NCBI GenBank assembly: GCA_015492645.1
Contig: WGER01000073.1
Location: forward strand, 1 to 58,889
Direction: 5' to 3'
DNA length: 58,889 nucleotides
Source of the DNA: Nitrospirota bacterium
Lineage (GTDB): Bacteria > Nitrospirota > Thermodesulfovibrionia > Thermodesulfovibrionales > JdFR-85
The position numbers were made by a program, and so were the translations under genes. This document shows positions 47,633 through 55,253 of the stretch, in pieces. The notes under the pieces are model-generated. The model ran no database searches, was not told the origin of the DNA, and saw only the letters and a list, made by a program, of their open reading frames with translations. How positions within the stretch are numbered: the stretch's first letter is position 1; each line of letters starts with the position of its first letter.

Positions 47633-48729
47633 AGATACTTTCTCCTCTTAATGATTTCATCGCCCCTCGGATAGGAACCGAGGACCTTCAAAAAAAGGCA
47701 ATGTTTCTCCACCTCTGACAGTGCCTTACTCACCTTTTTGTCCTCTATATGTCCCTCAAGGTCTATGAAGAATATGTACTCCCAGGCCCTCCTTCTGGAT
47801 GGCCTGGACTCTATCTTTGTGAGGTTTATATTGTGTTTCTTAAAGGGCGCAAGGACCTGATAGAGGGCCCCTGGCTTGTCCTTTATAGAAAGCATAAGGG
47901 AGGTCTTGTCCTTTCCAGTAGGCCCGGGAAACTCTTCTGCTATCACCAGGAATCTGGTATAGTTGTTTTTATTGTCCTCAATGCCTCTCTCTACTATCTT
48001 CAGGTCATATATCTTTGCGGCAAGGTCACTGGCTATTGCTGCGGCCTCCTCGTCTGTTGAAGCCATCTCAGCCGCCTTTGCAGTGCTGGTGGCATCCATT
48101 ATCGGGATATTTGGGAGGTTCCTCTCAAGCCAACCCCTGCACTGTGCAACCGCCTGGGGATGAGAATAGATCCTTTTGATCTTTTCAATATCTCCAGAAC
48201 GGGACAGCAGATTATGATTCACCTCAAGCATTATCTCTGCTGCCACCTTCAGGTCATAGTCAACAAACATGTCTAAGGTGTAACTGATGACACCCTCATT
48301 GGAGTTTTCGATCGGGACCACTCCATAACTCGCTTTCCCCTCCAGCACAGTCTCAAATACATCCTTTATCGTCTTGACAGGTATGAACTCCGCAGAGGAT
48401 CCAAAGTGCCTTATCGCAGCAAGATGTGTAAAAGTGGCCAGCGGTCCAAGACAGGCAACCTTCAGGGGCTCCTCCAGTGCCAGAGAGGCAGAGAGTATCT
48501 CCCTGAAGATCACTTTCAGCGCATCATTCGGGAAAGGGCCCCTATTCAACGTCTGGAGTCTTTCGAGTATCTCCCTCTCCCGTTCAGGTGAATAAAAATT
48601 CACATTCTCCCTGCTCTTTACCTTGGCTATCTCAAGGACAACACTCGCCCTCTCATTTAACAACCTGAGGATCTCTTCATCAATTCTGTCAATCTTTTCT
48701 CTCAGTCTCTTTAATTTCTCCATGTCCAT
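47629..48729 (-). CDS. pheA: Bifunctional chorismate mutase/prephenate dehydratase
   Basis: A 366-residue P-protein. Residues 1-85 are the AroQ chorismate mutase (LREKIDRIDEEILRLLNERA). Residues about 90-270 are prephenate dehydratase (VACLGPLATFTHLAAI, GVVPIENSNEGVI, NYTRFLVIAEE). Residues about 280-360 are an ACT domain with ESRPSRRRAWEYIFFIDLEGH, the usual phenylalanine-inhibition site. It heads the operon. The ATG (48729; also 48723) lacks a Shine-Dalgarno sequence, and TATACT lies 11 bases upstream on the minus strand (48741-48746). Confidence 0.97.
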   Translation of the reverse strand: MDMEKLKRLREKIDRIDEEILRLLNERASVVLEIAKVKSRENVNFYSPEREREILERLQTLNRGPFPNDALKVIFREILSASLALEEPLKVACLGPLATFTHLAAIRHFGSSAEFIPVKTIKDVFETVLEGKASYGVVPIENSNEGVISYTLDMFVDYDLKVAAEIMLEVNHNLLSRSGDIEKIKRIYSHPQAVAQCRGWLERNLPNIPIMDATSTAKAAEMASTDEEAAAIASDLAAKIYDLKIVERGIEDNKNNYTRFLVIAEEFPGPTGKDKTSLMLSIKDKPGALYQVLAPFKKHNINLTKIESRPSRRRAWEYIFFIDLEGHIEDKKVSKALSEVEKHCLFLKVLGSYPRGDEIIKRRKYL

Positions 48730-49166
48730 GATCTTATTTTAGTATAGTTTATTAACATATCAAAGTCCTGTAAATTTTTGCAATTACTCAAGGAGGTTCT
48801 AAATTACCGACAGAAGTGATTGTTTTTAAGGCAGGAAAGCCCCAAAGGTCTCTGATGTTTCAAGGCACCCCTGCCTCAAAACAGGATTTATGTGACATGT
48901 CTTTGCAAGACGGACAGTGCTGCTTTGGGTGAGCCCTCTTACATTTGCCACGGCACCGAAGATATCGCTGAACTGAAGTCGGAAGTCAGAGTTTTGAATT
49001 CAGAAAAGGGATCACCCTGAAAAATCGCAGATTTTTTCTGGGCAGAACACTCGTGTGTTGAAGGTCAGCAAGTGTCTGTTTGGGCTTCTGATTTTTTCCA
49101 TCACACGATACTTCCTTTTTTAATGTATTTTATCCAGGGTATACCTTCAAAACCACTGTCCAGCGG
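48730..49166. other. Non-coding interval between pheA and the mer operon
   Basis: 437 bases without a convincing gene. It must carry the pheA promoter (TATACT at 48741-48746, minus strand) and the end of the mer transcript. A plus-strand fragment reading CLCKTDSAALGE, later YIC, then AELKSEVRVLN (about 48890-49018), looks zinc-ribbon-like but has no start or family match. An imperfect inverted repeat (AGGCAGG near 48830 and CCTGCCT near 48870) is present. Confidence 0.5.
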
Positions 49167-49457
49167 CTATCTTCTCTCAATCACCTTTCCCCTGTAACTG
49201 CCTGCCCTTGAGACTGCCTTCTCAAGTGCCTCATTAGGGACACTCTCATCCACTACGAGGTATGCCTTCTTGTCTTTGAATGAGACCCTCACCTCCTTTA
49301 CACCCTCAACCCCTTCCAGGGATTTCCTTATTGCAAGGGGTCAGAGTTCACAGACCATCCCCTGAATATCCATTACCACATGCTCCTCTGCTGCATAGGC
49401 AGTGGCCACAAAAACAAACAGAATCAACAGAACTGATACCAATAGCCTTTTTCTCAT
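49167..49457 (-). CDS. merP: MerP periplasmic mercury-binding protein with in-frame TGA at the second metal-binding cysteine (candidate selenoprotein)
   Basis: A 96-codon frame from ATG 49457 (GGAGG 5 bases upstream) to TAG 49169-49167. It contains one in-frame TGA, codon 39 (49343-49341). Residues 1-22 are a signal peptide (LLVSVLLILFVFVATAYA). The HMA domain reads MDIQGMVCEL, TGA, PLAIRKSLEGVEGV, then VRVSFKDKKAYLVV and SVPNEALEKAV, aligning with MerP GMTCxxCPxxVKKAL; the TGA replaces the second Hg-binding cysteine, giving C-E-L-U. All other codons are open and MerP-like, and a stem-loop follows the TGA. It is third in merT-merA-merP. The alternative is a recent Cys (TGC or TGT) to stop mutation. 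Confidence 0.8.
49310..49340 (-). promoter_or_regulatory. Possible bacterial SECIS stem-loop next to the merP UGA
   Basis: Directly after the UGA, CCCCUU pairs with AAGGGG 19 bases later, and inside it AGG can pair with CCU around a 4-5 base apical loop about 16-20 bases from the UGA. That distance fits bacterial SECIS elements, which lie in the coding region just downstream. A conserved guanine at the loop apex is not clear. SelB recognition is inference. Confidence 0.5.
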
Positions 49458-49473
49458 ATAAGCCTCCATACTT

Positions 49474-49508
49474 ACACTTCGGAAGTGTTTTTACACTTCC
49501 GAAGTGTT
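49474..49508. repeat. Double palindrome between merA and merP
   Basis: ACACTTCGGAAGTGT, four T bases, then its reverse complement ACACTTCCGAAGTGT. As RNA it can fold as one 15-bp hairpin or as two small ones. On the plus strand it is followed by TAATTTTTTT, a terminator shape; on the minus strand it separates the merA stop from the merP ribosome site and may adjust message stability or merP level. Confidence 0.6.
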
Positions 49509-49515
49509 AATTTTT

Positions 49516-50928
49516 TTACTCCACACAGCATGCCATCTTCGTAAGGTCCTCTTCAAAACTCTGGGCAACCTTCTTTATGGCCTCCGTAAGGGTGGGGAAT
49601 ACATGCACTGTATCACGAATGTCATATACTGTCATGTGATTCCTGATCGCATAGGCCGCAGTGACTATCAACTCCGAGGCATGGGGGCCGAGTATCTGGA
49701 CCCCTGCGACCTGCATTGTTTCTGGATGGACAACCATCCTGATAAGCCCCCTGTCCTGCTTCATAAGGGCTGCCCTTTCTACATGCTCAAAGGAGACGGT
49801 CCTGCAGAGACAGACATTGTATCTCTGCATATACTCCTCTTCAGTAAGGCCCACGGTGGCAAGTTCAGGAGAGGTAAAGACTGCTCTGGGGATAAGGTCA
49901 TAATCAATCCTCTTTCTGGTATCTTCAAACATATTCTGCACTGTAAGACTTCCCTGCTTTGCCGCCACTGTCTCAAGGGGCATGATGCCAGTAACATCTC
50001 CTGCAGCATAGATGTGTGCCTGTGAGGTCTGCAAAAACTCGTTTGTCCTGACAAAGCCCTTTTCATCGGACTCCACTCCTGCCCTGTCAAGTCCAAGACC
50101 CTGGGTATTTCCCTTAAGCCCTGTGGCAACAAGCACTGCCTCTGCCTCAACAGATGCCATGCCTTCGCCAGTTTTCTCAAAAACAATCCTCACCATCTTG
50201 CCTGCCCTTTTTGCCTCAAGCAGTCTCGTGCCGGTGATTATGTTTATTCCCTCTTCCGTGAGGTATTGCTGGAGAGTTTCTGCCAGCAGGGCATCAAACT
50301 TGGTTAGAATCCTCTGAGAACGCTGTATCACTGTGGTCTTTATCCCGAAACGGTTAAACATCTGAGAAAACTCCATCGCCTCTGGCCCACCACCAAGTAT
50401 CACAATTGACCCTGGCCTGTGTCTGATGTCAAAGACGGTCCTGTTTGTGAGGTAATCTATCTCATTTATCCCTTCAACTGGAGGGACAAAGGTTGAGGCC
50501 CCTGTTGCAATCAGGAAGAATCTGCCCCTGAACTGCCTGTCCCCAACAGTAACTGTCCTGGGGTCTTTAAAGGCTGCGTGACCTTCAATGTAGTCCACAT
50601 ACTCCTGTGTGTTTATCACATTTACATAGTTTTTCTCCTGAAATGCCCTGACCATCTGACGGGTCTCCTCAAGGGCCTCTACAAAATCGGCCCTACCAGA
50701 AAGAGAGATTGCCCTGAAGTTGTGTTTAAGGGACTGATAAAGGATGCCTGCCTGATGTAGCATTACCTTTGAGGGGATGCAACCCACATTAACACAGGTG
50801 CCACCAAGGGGAAGCACAGAGGCATCATTAATTATGAGGGTCCGCTTTTTTAGTTTTTCTGCCCTGTGGGCCGCGGCAAAGCCTGCCGCCCCTCCGCCGA
50901 TTATTATGAGGTCATAGTCTTCAGGCAT
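49516..50928 (-). CDS. merA: Mercuric reductase, without NmerA domain
   Basis: A 470-residue flavoprotein disulfide reductase that reduces Hg(II) to Hg(0) with NAD(P)H. DLIIIGGGAAGFAAAHRAEKL binds FAD, GGTCVNVGCIPSK is the redox-active disulfide, ILGGGPEAMEFSQMF binds the pyridine nucleotide, and IYAAGDVTG is the second FAD motif. The vicinal cysteines in the C-terminal MACCVE separate MerA from lipoamide dehydrogenase. There is no N-terminal HMA domain. It overlaps merT by 8 bases. Confidence 0.92.
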   Translation of the reverse strand: MPEDYDLIIIGGGAAGFAAAHRAEKLKKRTLIINDASVLPLGGTCVNVGCIPSKVMLHQAGILYQSLKHNFRAISLSGRADFVEALEETRQMVRAFQEKNYVNVINTQEYVDYIEGHAAFKDPRTVTVGDRQFRGRFFLIATGASTFVPPVEGINEIDYLTNRTVFDIRHRPGSIVILGGGPEAMEFSQMFNRFGIKTTVIQRSQRILTKFDALLAETLQQYLTEEGINIITGTRLLEAKRAGKMVRIVFEKTGEGMASVEAEAVLVATGLKGNTQGLGLDRAGVESDEKGFVRTNEFLQTSQAHIYAAGDVTGIMPLETVAAKQGSLTVQNMFEDTRKRIDYDLIPRAVFTSPELATVGLTEEEYMQRYNVCLCRTVSFEHVERAALMKQDRGLIRMVVHPETMQVAGVQILGPHASELIVTAAYAIRNHMTVYDIRDTVHVFPTLTEAIKKVAQSFEEDLTKMACCVE

Positions 50929-51256
50929 AAATCCACAGTATTAGTTTTCTGAATGTCAGGGAAAAGACCACCGCAACAAGCCCTATCCAGAATATCACCC
51001 TTGCAATCTTGCGGTTTCTTATATCCTCTGCACAGTTACAGGAGGGCCTTCTTATATAGAGATTCACGAAGGAATACCCAAGACCCAGAAAGGCAACACC
51101 TAAGAGGTAAGGGCGATACTTTTCTAAAAAACTGAGTTTACTGAGAAAACCAGCAGAAGTACCAAAGAGGACAAACACTGCAGGTCCAACACAACAGGAC
51201 GCAGCCAGAAATGAGGCAATTACGCTACCTATGCCTGAGAGTTTTACATCTCTCAT
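50921..51256 (-). CDS. merT: MerT-like mercuric ion transporter
   Basis: A 111-residue membrane protein with three hydrophobic segments (about 8-34, 48-66, 85-108). The first has the paired cysteines ASCCVGPAVFVLFG, and the loop before the third has CNC, matching the CC and Cys-loop sites that pass Hg(II) from MerP to the cytoplasm. AGGAGG is 5 bases before the ATG. It is the first gene of merT-merA-merP. No merR is in the window. Confidence 0.88.
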   Translation of the reverse strand: MRDVKLSGIGSVIASFLAASCCVGPAVFVLFGTSAGFLSKLSFLEKYRPYLLGVAFLGLGYSFVNLYIRRPSCNCAEDIRNRKIARVIFWIGLVAVVFSLTFRKLILWIYA

Positions 51257-51299
51257 ATCTTCCTCCTAATAGACCATATAAAGGGTTGCCTCTTTGTTA

Positions 51300-51305
51300 A
51301 TTATA
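51300..51305 (-). promoter_or_regulatory. Candidate -10 of the mer operon
   Basis: TATAAT on the minus strand, 44 bases upstream of the merT ATG. No good -35 at 17 bases and no classical MerR operator with a 19-bp spacer was recognised, so control may differ from Tn21-type mer operons. Confidence 0.35.
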
Positions 51306-51312
51306 CACCAAT

Positions 51313-51385
51313 TTTAGACATCTTTTTAGTAACAGGGCTTACCTTATCATGGTAAAGACCCATAGGGCATATCAAGATGTCTAAA
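51313..51385. promoter_or_regulatory. 12-bp inverted repeat in the mer/kinase divergent promoter region
   Basis: TTTAGACATCTT at 51313-51324 and its exact reverse complement AAGATGTCTAAA at 51374-51385. One copy is just upstream of the mer -10 and the other just upstream of the kinase -35, each with the quasi-palindromic core AGATGTCT. They look like paired operator sites for a regulator shared by both transcripts; the regulator is unknown. Confidence 0.5.
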
Positions 51386-51392
51386 TATCCTA

Positions 51393-51422
51393 TTGTCTCT
51401 TCAAATACGATCATTTTATACT
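51393..51422 (+). promoter_or_regulatory. Candidate promoter of the sensor kinase gene
   Basis: TTGTCT (51393-51398), 18 bases, TATACT (51417-51422), ending 5 bases before the ATG at 51428 with no Shine-Dalgarno sequence between: another probable leaderless start. Confidence 0.45.
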
Positions 51423-51427
51423 AACAG

Positions 51428-54229
51428 ATGAGTCTGAAAAGGACATCTCTGGGGATAAAACTGCTTATAGCACTCCTTTCTGGCATCTTTCTCAGTCTCT
51501 GTCTTCTTGGATATCTCATGATAAATAAGGAGAAGAGGGCATTAAAAAAGATGTACAGGGCAGAGTTTGCCGTTGTGGCAAAAACGGTAAAGAAGGTCCT
51601 GGAGGATGCAATGGTAGAAGGAGAACCCTCAAGACTGAAGGACCTGATTTACTCCTACGAAGAGGCTACAGGGCTGAGGGTCTCGGTAATGAGCAGGAAA
51701 GGGACTATCCTTGCCGGTTCTGCTCGTATTCCCTTTGATATTACACCCTCTTTAAAGGAGATGACCTTTGAGACCAAGGAAGATCTTCTGTTTCTGCTTC
51801 CACTCAAGAATACCTCAAGGTGTTTTCCCTGCCATGGTAGTGACCATGCCCTCAGGGGTGCTATTGCCGTGGAGATATCCAAGGCACCTTTGAACATAGA
51901 GATAAGAAAAACCACGATAAGGACAATCCTCTTTATTGGCCTTATGATGATCATAGCCTATACAGGGGTCTTTATCCTGCTCAGGAGAAAGATCATCAGC
52001 CCCTTGGCTGTCCTGAGAGAGGGTGTGATTCAGTTAAAGCAGGGGAACCTCGATCACAGGATCACCCTTACTGGAAGGGACGAACTCTCTGAGATTGCAG
52101 ACACGATAAACAGTATGGCAGAAAGCATTCAGAAGACCGCAACGGACCTCGAGAGGAGGGTGGAGGAAAGGACCAGAGAACTGAGGGTGATAGCAGCCCT
52201 CTCACCTGAGGTCTTCAGGGAAGACCTAACAGATGAACAGGTCCTGAGGGTCTTCGGCGAGGCAACTACTGAAAGACTGGGCTATGTTACCTGCACCGTC
52301 TATATACTCGACACCCATAGACGTATGCTCAGGAGGCGATACCATCGTGGTAAAGAACAAACCAGAATTCCCTCAGAAGTGCCCCTTGATAAGGAGGGTC
52401 TACTCCAGAAGGTGTTCTTCAGTGCAGAGCCCGAAGTGCTGCGGGATACTGATCTGAATACCCTGATTTTGCCCCTCCTCTCTCCCCTGAAGAGGTGTTA
52501 TGAGATTAACTCCTGCAGAAGAGAGGACTGTCCCGCCCATGGTCTCTCTGATATCAGATGCTGGCTCCTTTCCACCTATTGTGAAAACCATAGACCCTTC
52601 AGAAAAGACCAGCCTGTACTTGATTGTCTGTTTTGCGAGGCCTTCCCGGTGATGGGCCTCCTCCTGCTATCCAGGGATGGGGAGATAGAAGAGGAATCCA
52701 TGCAGAGCATGGAGATACTCGCCTCAGAGATGGCTTCATCACTACAGAACCTCAGGATGTTGAGAACCCAGCATGAACATATACAGAAACTGCAGAATCT
52801 CCAGGAGTTTTCTATAGAGACGCTACAGTGGATGGATCCTTCAATAATAGCAGAGAAGAGTCTCTCTGAGGCCGTTTCCTTCTTCAGTGCTGACGCAGCC
52901 ATATTGTATCATAAAACAGGTGACGATACACTCCGTCCCTATTACACCAGTACACTTAAGGACCTGCCTCCCATCTCATCTGTCCACCTGGAGACCGAAG
53001 ATGGTCCCTTGGAGATCTACGATGTCTCTGCCCCCGAATCCCTGAAGGGATTTCTCAGGACAGGTGGTTACAGGTGGATGGTTCTCACGGCATTGAAGAG
53101 CCATAACAGGACAGAGGGGTACCTATGTCTCATGCAGAGGACCTCTAAGACCCTCACAGGATATGAGAAGGCCCTGCTGAGACTCTTCTGTACACAGGTT
53201 GCCTCTGCGTTATCAGCAGCCCGAATATACACTGAATTAAAGCATGAGAAGGAACTGTCTGAGGCGATGTTCAACAGCGCTGCCACAGGCGTGATGCTTC
53301 TTGATGAAGAGGGGAGGATCCTGAAATTGAACAGGGCTGCACTGGAGATCTTCCATGTATCTGAAGAGGAAGTAATAAACAGGCATATAGGCGATCTATA
53401 TCCAGAATGTACAGAGATGTTAGCAGTCAGTCCAGAAAGCAGAGAGATTGAGATAAAGACACAAAAGGGGAGAAGGACCATTGGTTTCACCACCTCTCAA
53501 ATCTCATACAGGGAGACCGAGAAGGGGTTTATAGTCCTTTTCAGGGACATCTCAGAGATAAAGAGGCTCCAGATGGCAATAAGGAGAAAGCAACACTTAG
53601 AGGCCCTCGGGAGAATCATCTCAGGCGTGGCCCATGAGGTAAGAAATCCCCTCTTTGCGATCCAGTCCATAGCCCAGATAATCGAAAAGGAAACCGAGTC
53701 GCCAACTCATCAACTCCTGATACAGACACTACTGAAGGAGACCGCAAGGATGAAGAGACTCGTTGATGATCTCCTCTTCTACAGCAGACCTTCAAAGATA
53801 GAGACAGAAGAGATCCCCTTAGAGGGCCTTTTTAGAGAACTGGTGCAGTATGTGAGGACAAAGAACTACGCACTTAATATAAGGACCAATACGGACCCAT
53901 CACTTACCCTCAAAGGTGACAGGGACAGACTGATGCAGGTCTTCAGGAATCTCCTGGACAACTCCATAGAGGCATCTGCATCGGAGATCACCCTTTCTGC
54001 CAGAAAGACTGAAGAGGGAGTTCTTGTTGAGGTACAGGACAACGGTGAAGGGATTGGAGAGGATGACTTAGAGAAGGTCTTTGACCTCTTTTTCACCACA
54101 AAAAAGGAAGGCACTGGACTCGGTCTTTCCATCTGCAGGAAGATAATCGAGGACCACAATGGTGAGATTGAGATAGACAGTGAAAGGGGAAAGGGCACAA
54201 GGGTGAGGATCCTTTTCAGGCCGAGTTAG
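51428..54229 (+). CDS. Sensor histidine kinase with periplasmic c-type heme site, HAMP, GAF-like and PAS domains
   Basis: A 933-residue kinase. TM1 (about 10-32) and TM2 (about 163-186) enclose a periplasmic domain with a CFPCH motif (C132-H136), a CxxCH covalent heme site. HAMP (about 187-240) and a coiled coil follow. A GAF-like region (about 255-435) holds the cysteine cluster from C357 (CYEINSC, CPAH, RCWLLSTYC, CLFCEA), then a second GAF-like region (about 440-605) and PAS (about 610-715, LLDEEGRILKLNRAALEIF). The kinase has H736 in SGVAHEVRNPLF, N-box DNSIEAS, DNGEGIG and GTGLGLSICRKI. Redox or ligand sensing by heme is inferred. No partner regulator is adjacent, apart from CheB2 on the opposite strand. 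Confidence 0.92.
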   Translation: MSLKRTSLGIKLLIALLSGIFLSLCLLGYLMINKEKRALKKMYRAEFAVVAKTVKKVLEDAMVEGEPSRLKDLIYSYEEATGLRVSVMSRKGTILAGSARIPFDITPSLKEMTFETKEDLLFLLPLKNTSRCFPCHGSDHALRGAIAVEISKAPLNIEIRKTTIRTILFIGLMMIIAYTGVFILLRRKIISPLAVLREGVIQLKQGNLDHRITLTGRDELSEIADTINSMAESIQKTATDLERRVEERTRELRVIAALSPEVFREDLTDEQVLRVFGEATTERLGYVTCTVYILDTHRRMLRRRYHRGKEQTRIPSEVPLDKEGLLQKVFFSAEPEVLRDTDLNTLILPLLSPLKRCYEINSCRREDCPAHGLSDIRCWLLSTYCENHRPFRKDQPVLDCLFCEAFPVMGLLLLSRDGEIEEESMQSMEILASEMASSLQNLRMLRTQHEHIQKLQNLQEFSIETLQWMDPSIIAEKSLSEAVSFFSADAAILYHKTGDDTLRPYYTSTLKDLPPISSVHLETEDGPLEIYDVSAPESLKGFLRTGGYRWMVLTALKSHNRTEGYLCLMQRTSKTLTGYEKALLRLFCTQVASALSAARIYTELKHEKELSEAMFNSAATGVMLLDEEGRILKLNRAALEIFHVSEEEVINRHIGDLYPECTEMLAVSPESREIEIKTQKGRRTIGFTTSQISYRETEKGFIVLFRDISEIKRLQMAIRRKQHLEALGRIISGVAHEVRNPLFAIQSIAQIIEKETESPTHQLLIQTLLKETARMKRLVDDLLFYSRPSKIETEEIPLEGLFRELVQYVRTKNYALNIRTNTDPSLTLKGDRDRLMQVFRNLLDNSIEASASEITLSARKTEEGVLVEVQDNGEGIGEDDLEKVFDLFFTTKKEGTGLGLSICRKIIEDHNGEIEIDSERGKGTRVRILFRPS

Positions 54230-55241
54230 AAGAGACCCTCCTGAGAATCTCTTCCGCCATATCCTCAATAGAGATAACACTCTGGGCCGCATTCTTCTCT
54301 ACTGCAGCCCTCGGCATCCCGAATATCACCGATGATTCCCTATCCTGTGCAATGGTTATTCCTCCCCTCTGCCTTATCTTTTTCAGGCCCTCTGCCCCAT
54401 CAGAACCCATCCCTGTAAGTATAACACCCATGCACCTGTCCCCATAGACCTCTGCAACAGACTCAAAGAGGACATCAATGGAGGGCCTATGTAGCAGGTT
54501 GCTCGGTTCAGGATCGAGACTCACCCTCACGCCTCTACTGTCCTTTTTCACTTTCATATGGACCCCCCAGGGCGCAAAGAGTGCAACTCCGGGCTCTACC
54601 CTCTCTGCATCCCTGGCAGTCCGGACCTCAATCCTTGAGAGTCTGTCCAGTCTGGTGGCGAGGGAGTCTATGAACCCCTCCGGCATGTGTTGTACTATCA
54701 GGATGCCAAAGGGTATATCCTCCGGAAGAGAAGGTAGGAGTGTCTGTAGGGCCTGCGGCCCGCCAGTGGAGGCCCCTATGGCCACCACATCAATCCTCCT
54801 CTCTGTTACCTTCACCTCTGCAGGCCGTGCCTTAAGTGGTCCTCTTGGTCTTCCCCCTGCGATCGCCTTCACCTTTGTGATTATCTCTTCTGCAAGTTCG
54901 TAGAACTTCATGTAGGACTTGGAAGACTTATCCACAAAATCCATCGCACCGAGTTCAAGGGCCTTAAGGGTTAGTTCAGTCCCTTCAGAGGTGTATTGTG
55001 AGAGAACGAGTACAGGCGTTGGTCTTCGCAACATCAACTCCTTCAGGACCTGGAGCCCGTCCATCTCAGGCATCCTGATATCCAGGGTAATCACATCAGG
55101 TGCCAGTTCAAGGGCCTTCTTTAAACCCTCCCTGCCATCCGAGGCAGTACCCACCACAGCAATAGAGGGATCACTCTCCAGAATCCTTTTGAGGGCCTTT
55201 CTTATGAAAGGTGAATCATCTACTATTAATACATGGATCAT
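54216..55241 (-). CDS. cheB: CheB-type methylesterase (module 2)
   Basis: A 341-residue paralogue of the module 1 CheB. The receiver has VLIVDDSPFIRKAL and ITLDIRMPEMDGLQVL; the esterase domain has VVAIGASTGGPQALQTL, VQHMPEGF and LTGMGSDGAEGL. It ends by overlapping the kinase gene tail by 14 bases (convergent) and starts 12 bases after cheR2. No in-window cheA or cheW. Confidence 0.96.
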   Translation of the reverse strand: MIHVLIVDDSPFIRKALKRILESDPSIAVVGTASDGREGLKKALELAPDVITLDIRMPEMDGLQVLKELMLRRPTPVLVLSQYTSEGTELTLKALELGAMDFVDKSSKSYMKFYELAEEIITKVKAIAGGRPRGPLKARPAEVKVTERRIDVVAIGASTGGPQALQTLLPSLPEDIPFGILIVQHMPEGFIDSLATRLDRLSRIEVRTARDAERVEPGVALFAPWGVHMKVKKDSRGVRVSLDPEPSNLLHRPSIDVLFESVAEVYGDRCMGVILTGMGSDGAEGLKKIRQRGGITIAQDRESSVIFGMPRAAVEKNAAQSVISIEDMAEEILRRVSSNSA

Positions 55242-55253
55242 TTAGATATGATA

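Noticed and set aside
48890..49018. Plus-strand cysteine-containing fragment resembling a zinc ribbon
   Set aside because: No start codon or ribosome site in frame, cysteine spacing is irregular, and it is short; probably chance.
49167..49457. Plain pseudogene call for merP
   Set aside because: Only one lesion, at a cysteine codon position, with intact signal peptide, ribosome site, frame and downstream HMA domain; kept as an alternative but not preferred.
49516..50928. Dihydrolipoamide dehydrogenase as identity of the merA gene
   Set aside because: The C-terminal vicinal cysteines (ACCVE) and the merT and merP neighbours point to mercuric reductase.
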